Assembly: GCA_013360535.1 (NCBI GenBank) | Contig: JABWBL010000187.1 | Location: forward strand, 1 to 10,430 | DNA: 10,430 bases | Reading direction: 5' to 3' | DNA from: Planctomycetaceae bacterium | GTDB taxonomy: Bacteria; Planctomycetota; UBA1135; GCA-002686595 | In this document: positions 6,798 through 10,430 of the stretch, in pieces | How positions within the stretch are numbered: the stretch's first letter is position 1 | Layout of the letters: each line of letters opens with the position of its first letter | Made by a program: the position numbers and the translations under genes | The notes under the pieces: model-generated | Told to the model about the DNA's origin: nothing | The model's input: only the letters and a program-made list of their open reading frames with translations | The model's database searches: none

Positions 6798-6896
6798 GAT
6801 CCCGGCGAGCGCACGGCGGTCCATCGTGCGCGGAGTGTAGGCCATGGAAGCGCAGAAAGGGCGCGCCCGGCAGGACTCGAACCTGCGACCAGCGGA
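6798..6896. repeat. Right copy of 99-bp direct repeat (island boundary)
   Basis: Identical over 99 bases to 1-99. It ends at 6896, exactly where the tRNA 3' portion joins the 14-nt tRNA 5' end on its right. It includes the small hairpin, here 6809-6831. Sequence to its right is chromosomal (tRNA 5' end, tRNA-Pro, purD). Confidence 0.9.
6809..6831 (-). terminator. Weak hairpin downstream of the tRNA unit
   Basis: GCGCACG and CGTGCGC form a 7-bp stem with a 9-nt loop, about 30 nt past the tRNA 3' end on the minus strand. It may end or process the tRNA transcript. No T run follows. The same hairpin lies at 12-34. Confidence 0.3.
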
Positions 6897-6910
6897 TGAG
6901 CTACGGGCGC
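6862..6910 (-). pseudogene. tRNA remnant (probably Arg) lacking D loop and anticodon
   Basis: On the minus strand, GCGCCCG (6910-6904) can pair with CGGGCGC (6869-6863), giving a perfect 7-bp acceptor. TAGCTCA follows the 5' strand as in a normal tRNA start. It then joins TCCGC, the variable region and a perfect T arm (GCAGG, TTCGAGT, CCTGC). Total length is 49 nt instead of about 75. The missing bases correspond to roughly positions 15-38: most of the D arm, the 5' anticodon stem and the anticodon loop. The acceptor stem with discriminator G resembles bacterial tRNA-Arg, but with no anticodon the identity is inferred. The junction lies exactly at the repeat end. CCA is not encoded. It starts 4 nt after the tRNA-Pro CCA, so the two were one transcript. 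Confidence 0.8.
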
Positions 6911-6914
6911 GTGG

Positions 6915-6990
6915 TGGTCGGGGGGATGGGGCTCGAACCCACGACTCGGAGCACCCAAAGCTCCGCCTCTACCAACTGAGGTACCCCCCG
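6915..6990 (-). tRNA. tRNA-Pro (anticodon TGG)
   Basis: All arms fold: acceptor CGGGGGG/CCCCCCG with the C1-G72 pair typical of proline tRNAs, D stem CCTC/GAGG, anticodon stem GGAGC/GCTCC with loop TTTGGGT, and T arm GTGGG/CCCAT with loop TTCGAGC. The discriminator is A, and CCA is encoded (6917-6915). It is transcribed leftward, away from purD and toward the damaged tRNA, and should decode CCN proline codons. Confidence 0.96.
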
Positions 6991-7138
6991 GACGTTGGCG
7001 CGGAGCGTACCCGATCGCGGGAGGGCGCGGCGAGAGTCGGGGTAGGGAGTGGCCAGCGGCGAGCAGTTTCCCTAGCCTCTTGCGCCCGCGAAACGTGGCT
7101 TGGCGCGCGCGCGGATCTTTCTCAGAAGACGGAGCTCC

Positions 7139-8431
7139 ATGAAAGTCCTGGTCGTCGGTGGTGGCGGGCGCGAGCACGCCCTGTGCTGGAAGATCGCGCA
7201 GTCCGAGCGCGTGAGCGAGGTCCTGTGCGCCCCGGGCAACGCGGGCACCGCGAAGGTCGCGCGCAACCTGGCCGTCAAGGCGACGGACATCGACAAGCTC
7301 GTGCACATCGCGACGCACGAGAAGGTGGGACTGGTCGTGGTCGGTCCCGAGGAGCCGCTGTGCCTGGGCCTCGCGGACAAGCTGCGCGCCGCAGGCATCC
7401 CGGTGTTCGGTCCGGGAGCGTCGGGAGCGAGGCTCGAAGGTTCGAAGCTCTTCGCCAAGGAGTTCCTCACGCGCCACCGCATCCCGACGGCCGGCTTCCG
7501 GCGCTTCGACCGCTCCGGCACCGCCAAGGCCTACCTCGAGGGCTGCCGCCAGTGGCCGCAGGTCATCAAGGCCGACGGGCTCGCGGCCGGCAAGGGCGTG
7601 TTCGTCGTCCACACGGCCAAGGAAGGCTGCACCATCGTCGATCAGGTGATGGAGGAGAAGCGCCTGGGCGACGCGGGCCGCGAGATCGCGATCGAGGAGT
7701 TCCTCGTCGGCGAGGAAGTCAGCGTGCTCGCGATCGTCGACGGCGAGTCGCTGTGCGTGCTCGAGCCCGTCATGGACCACAAGCAGGTCGGCGACGGCGA
7801 CACGGGCCCCAACACGGGCGGCATGGGCGTGTACTCGCCCGTCGCGCTCTTCAACCGCCGCCTGCAGTGGCAGGTGGAGCAGAACGTGCTGATCCCGACG
7901 CTGCACGGCCTGCGCCGCGACGAGATCGACTACAAGGGCGTGCTGTTCGTGGGCCTGATGCTCACCGAAGCCGGCCCGCGCGTGCTCGAGTTCAATTGCC
8001 GCTTCGGCGACCCGGAGACCGAGGCGGTGATGCGGCGCTTCCAAGGCGACCTCGTGCCGTACCTGCTCGCGGCGGCGCAGGGCAAGCTCGCCGACCTCGA
8101 GGCGCCCGAGTGGGATCCGCGCGTGTGCGTCGGCGTCGTCGGCGCGGCCGAGGGCTATCCGGGCACCTACCGCAAGGGCGACCCGATCACGGGCCTCGAC
8201 GAGGCGGGCAAGGTCGAGGAAGTCGTCGTGTTCCACGCCGGGACCAAGCCGGCGCCGGGCGGCAGCGTGCTGACCGATGGCGGGCGCGTGCTGTGCGTCA
8301 CGGCCATGGGCGAGACGGTCGACGAGGCGCGCGAGCGGGCCTACCGCGCCTTCGACGCGCTCAAGTGGGACGGGAAGTTCTGCCGCCGCGACATCGGCTT
8401 CCGCCACGGCAAGGCCGCCGAGGTGCAGTGA
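7139..8431 (+). CDS. purD: Phosphoribosylamine-glycine ligase
   Basis: Glycinamide ribonucleotide synthetase of 430 residues, normal length. It joins phosphoribosylamine and glycine using ATP, the second step of purine synthesis, in the cytosol. It begins with VLVVGGGGREHAL and has VVGPEEPL at 67-74, an ATP-grasp region with IKADGLAAGKGV, NTGGMGVYSP, and EFNCRFGDPETE near the metal site. ATG 7139 is preceded by GGAG at 7131-7134. It is divergent from tRNA-Pro, with 148 bp between, where I see no clear promoter. The Fur-family gene follows in the same direction after 82 bp. Confidence 0.97.
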   Translation: MKVLVVGGGGREHALCWKIAQSERVSEVLCAPGNAGTAKVARNLAVKATDIDKLVHIATHEKVGLVVVGPEEPLCLGLADKLRAAGIPVFGPGASGARLEGSKLFAKEFLTRHRIPTAGFRRFDRSGTAKAYLEGCRQWPQVIKADGLAAGKGVFVVHTAKEGCTIVDQVMEEKRLGDAGREIAIEEFLVGEEVSVLAIVDGESLCVLEPVMDHKQVGDGDTGPNTGGMGVYSPVALFNRRLQWQVEQNVLIPTLHGLRRDEIDYKGVLFVGLMLTEAGPRVLEFNCRFGDPETEAVMRRFQGDLVPYLLAAAQGKLADLEAPEWDPRVCVGVVGAAEGYPGTYRKGDPITGLDEAGKVEEVVVFHAGTKPAPGGSVLTDGGRVLCVTAMGETVDEARERAYRAFDALKWDGKFCRRDIGFRHGKAAEVQ

Positions 8432-8513
8432 GAGCGTGCGGCTTGCGCTCGCGCGCGCCAGAGTCGATCTTGGGCGCGCCGCCGACCTGGCTCCTCGCCC
8501 CACGGGACACGGA

Positions 8514-9014
8514 TTGAAGCACGACGCCATCCGCAAGTCGTTCGAGCGCTTCCTGCGCACGCGCGACCTCAAGCTCACGCCGCAGCGCGCGCGCATCTTC
8601 GAGCGTGCCTTCGCGACGCACGAGCACTTCAGCGCCGAGACGCTCTACGACTGGATGCGCGCCGAGGAAGGCCCGAAGGTCTCGCGCGCGACCGTGTACC
8701 GCACGCTCGGGCTCCTGCTCGAGGGCCACTTCATCCAGTCGCTCGACACCGGCCGTGGCGAGCTCGTGTACGAGCACGTCACCGGCCACAGCCACCACGA
8801 CCACATGGTGTGCCTCGCCTGCGGCAAGATCGAGGAGTTCCACGATCCGCGCATCGAGGCGCTGCAGGACGAGGCCTGCGCCAAGAAGGGCTTCGTCGTC
8901 GTGAGCCACGCGCACCGGCTGGTCGGCTACTGCCGCGGTTGCGCGCGCAAGAATCGCGCGCAGGACGAGCTCGAGAGCGTCGCGGACGAGCCGGAAGCCC
9001 CGGAAAAGGCCTGA
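8514..9014 (+). CDS. Fur-family metal-responsive repressor
   Basis: A protein of 166 residues. It has a winged-helix DNA-binding half (LTPQRARIFE at 21-30, SRATVYRTLGLL at 57-68) and a dimer/metal half with HHDHMVCLACGKIEEF at 94-109 and a second CxxC, CRGC at 140-143. The four cysteines form the usual structural zinc site. E108 stands where PerR has Asp, which favours Fur over PerR, though Zur is not excluded. The acidic tail (151-166) is unconserved. I chose the TTG at 8514 because it leaves a normal-length N terminus; an in-frame GTG at 8436 would add 26 residues of unlikely sequence. No ATG is available. It likely represses iron-uptake genes elsewhere. Confidence 0.9.
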   Translation: MKHDAIRKSFERFLRTRDLKLTPQRARIFERAFATHEHFSAETLYDWMRAEEGPKVSRATVYRTLGLLLEGHFIQSLDTGRGELVYEHVTGHSHHDHMVCLACGKIEEFHDPRIEALQDEACAKKGFVVVSHAHRLVGYCRGCARKNRAQDELESVADEPEAPEKA

Positions 9015-9020
9015 AAACGA

Positions 9021-9062
9021 CGCAGGAACGTTCCGTGGCGCAGCCAGCGGAACGTCCCTGCG
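9021..9062. terminator. Hairpin terminator between convergent genes
   Basis: Bases 9021-9035 pair with 9048-9062 over 15 positions with one mismatch, around a 12-nt loop. It lies between the stop of the Fur-family gene (9014) and the stop of the convergent lipoprotein gene (9079). On the minus strand a TTTT run follows soon after the stem, so it suits the lipoprotein transcript best. On the plus strand no T run follows. It probably serves both directions. Confidence 0.8.
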
Positions 9063-9078
9063 GGGCGCGCGAGCCGCC

Positions 9079-9468
9079 TTACTGGCGCATGCGGCGCACG
9101 AGGCGCTCGCTGATGATCTTCGCCATCTCGCCGTCGTTCATCGTGGCGAGGAACTTCTTGGCGGAGACCGTCAGCTGGCACTGGTCGACGTCCCAGGTCT
9201 CGATCTTCACCGTGACCACGGAGTCGTCGATGTTGGCCTTGGCGACGCGCGTCTGGTCGTCCCACTCGATCAGTTCCTTCGACTGCTCGGCGAGGAACTT
9301 CTTGGTGATGTTCCAGGCCGTGCGGGAGTCGCAGTTGACCTGCGTGACGTAGACGTTGCTGTCGGTGAGGCTGCCCGACGCGACGACACCGGCGGCGCCG
9401 GCGGCGGCGACGATGCAACTGGTAGCGAAGGGGACGAGGAGCACGGAGGCGAGGATGAGCTTGCGCAT
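9079..9468 (-). CDS. Small lipoprotein, DUF3568-like
   Basis: A protein of 129 residues. MRKLILASVLLVPFATSC is a lipoprotein signal peptide with the lipobox ending at C18, so it should be lipid-anchored in the envelope. A Gly/Ala-rich linker follows, then a domain with YVTQVNCDSRTAWNITKKFL, VAKANIDDSVVTVKIETW and a final helix RLVRRMRQ. The order (signal, Gly/Ala linker, alternating strands and helices) resembles DUF3568 proteins of unknown function; I could not test this. ATG 9468 is set by the signal peptide, though no good ribosome binding site precedes it. It lies 65 bp downstream of purQ in the same direction and may be partly co-transcribed. Confidence 0.85.
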   Translation of the reverse strand: MRKLILASVLLVPFATSCIVAAAGAAGVVASGSLTDSNVYVTQVNCDSRTAWNITKKFLAEQSKELIEWDDQTRVAKANIDDSVVTVKIETWDVDQCQLTVSAKKFLATMNDGEMAKIISERLVRRMRQ

Positions 9469-9533
9469 GGCGTGAAGGTCTTGGTGCAGAGGTTGGAAGA
9501 CTGGAGTGAGAGGTGGGATGGAAGCGTGGCGCG

Positions 9534-10310
9534 TCAGGACGCCGCGGCCTCCACCAGTCGGCGGTAGAACTCGAGCCCCTCGCCCGCCTCGCGCGGCCCC
9601 ATGCGGGTCCAACGCGGGTGGTTCCAAGGACTGAGGTTGCGTTCGGGGTGCGGCATCAGGCCGAGCACGCGGCCGGTCGAGTCGCACAGGCCGGCGATGG
9701 CGTCGGTCGAGCCGTTGGGAAGCTCGGGATAGCTCGCGGCGCCGCCGTCGGCGGTGACGTAGCGCAGCGCGACCTGACCGTTCGCCGCCAGCCGAGCGAG
9801 GGTCGCGTCGTCCTTGAACACGAGGCGGCCTTCGCCGTGCGCGACGGGCACGGGCCACAGCAGGCCGGGCTCGAGCCACGTGCACTTCGAAGGTTCGTTG
9901 CGCAGCGTGACCCAGCGGCACTCGTAGTGGCCCGACTCGTTGGCCGAGAGCGCGATGCTGCGCGCGGGGCCGCCCTTGCCCGGACCTTCGAGCAAGCCGG
10001 TGTCGACGAGCGCCTGGAAGCCGTTGCACACGCCGAGCACGAAGCCGCCGCGCGCGACGAAGCCCGAGAGCTGGGTTCCGAGGAACGTGCGCAGCTCGTG
10101 GCCGAGCACGCGGCCGGCCGCGATGTCGTCGCCGTAGCTGAAGCCGCCGGGCAGCACGAGGATCGAGGCGCTGTCGAGCCGCGCGGGCTCCGCCTCGAGC
10201 TTGTGCAGGTGCAGCAGATCGGCCTTGGCGCCGGCGAGTTCGAGCGCGAGCGAGGTCTCGTGTTCGCAGTTGGTGCCCGCGGTGCGCAGGACGATCGCTT
10301 GCGTGGTCAT
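9534..10310 (-). CDS. purQ: FGAM synthase glutaminase subunit PurQ
   Basis: A class I glutamine amidotransferase of 258 residues, somewhat longer than the usual 225-230. It releases ammonia from glutamine for PurL in the fourth step of purine synthesis. It shows AGTNCEHET at 11-19, LPGGFSYGDDIAAGR at 53-67, the nucleophile C95 in GVCNGFQ, and the catalytic pair H221/E223 in LMPHPERN. GGGAGGA lies about 8 nt upstream of ATG 10310. The start overlaps the purL stop as ATGA, so the two are translationally coupled. Confidence 0.96.
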   Translation of the reverse strand: MTTQAIVLRTAGTNCEHETSLALELAGAKADLLHLHKLEAEPARLDSASILVLPGGFSYGDDIAAGRVLGHELRTFLGTQLSGFVARGGFVLGVCNGFQALVDTGLLEGPGKGGPARSIALSANESGHYECRWVTLRNEPSKCTWLEPGLLWPVPVAHGEGRLVFKDDATLARLAANGQVALRYVTADGGAASYPELPNGSTDAIAGLCDSTGRVLGLMPHPERNLSPWNHPRWTRMGPREAGEGLEFYRRLVEAAAS

Positions 10311-10430
10311 CCCTGGAATCCTCCCTGGTGCGCGGCGCGCAGCGCATCGAGCGGCTGGTCGACGAGCGTCTTCGCGCCGCTGTGGATCACGAGGCGCTTG
10401 CCCGACGTCACGCTGCCGACGCGCGCGCAG
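10307..10430 (-). CDS. purL: FGAM synthase large subunit PurL, C-terminal end (partial)
   Basis: Only the last 40 or so codons are in the window; the gene continues past its right edge. The visible end reads VGSVTSGKRLVIHSGAKTL, then LVDQPLDALRAA and a stop at 10309-10307. This matches the strand-and-helix pattern at the C terminus of PurL. The TGA overlaps the purQ ATG, the usual purLQ coupling, which supports the call. Confidence 0.85.
   Translation of the reverse strand, partial: CARVGSVTSGKRLVIHSGAKTLVDQPLDALRAAHQGGFQG

Noticed and set aside
1..6896. CRISPR array or short-repeat array in the island
   Set aside because: Only one pair of long repeats is present; no regularly spaced short repeats were seen.
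6734..8596. Open frame of about 620 codons on the minus strand opposite purD
   Set aside because: It runs through tRNA-Pro and opposite clear purD and Fur-family sequence, is Arg/Ala/His-rich and shows no domain. It is a shadow of GC-rich coding sequence.

Overview
The window is high-GC bacterial DNA. It joins an ordinary chromosomal segment (about 6862-10430) to an accessory island (about 100-6797) that lies between two identical 99-bp direct repeats (1-99 and 6798-6896). The chromosomal part holds a tRNA-Pro gene, purD, a Fur-family regulator, a small lipoprotein gene, purQ and the 3' end of purL. Composition, codon use and gene content would suit a high-GC phylum such as Planctomycetota or Myxococcota. 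No single marker settles this, so the host is a weak inference.

Island layout, left to right. (1) A minus-strand three-gene unit (2309 to 122): a 50-residue Cys4 zinc-ribbon protein, a DUF4062 protein of 383 residues, and a 293-residue AbiJ/Abi_C-type protein with a HEPN Rx6H motif. Spacing is tight: a 1-nt overlap, then a 2-nt gap. (2) A plus-strand PD-(D/E)xK-like gene (2699-3326) that is broken by a one-base frameshift and lacks the expected Asp. (3) A minus-strand HEPN-like protein with an RNxxxH motif (3281-3988). (4) A BsuBI/PstI-type restriction endonuclease (4084-5103, plus) and its N6-adenine DNA methyltransferase (5100-6623, minus). These two converge and share the bases CTAG at their stop codons. 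No integrase, transposase or resolvase is visible.

The island sits in a tRNA gene, probably tRNA-Arg, just downstream of tRNA-Pro. The repeat covers the tRNA 3' portion from the 3' side of the anticodon stem, plus 64 bp beyond the gene. Neither copy is an intact tRNA: the right copy has the first 14 nt joined directly to the 3' portion, so most of the D arm and the anticodon loop are missing.

Functionally the island reads as a defence cassette: a restriction-modification pair plus two different HEPN-type candidate RNases, one of them in an apparent operon with a DUF4062 protein and a zinc ribbon. That three-gene unit is the best candidate for an undescribed system. The chromosomal flank is housekeeping: purine synthesis (purD; purL-purQ), metal-responsive regulation and an envelope lipoprotein, with fur and the lipoprotein gene converging on a strong hairpin.
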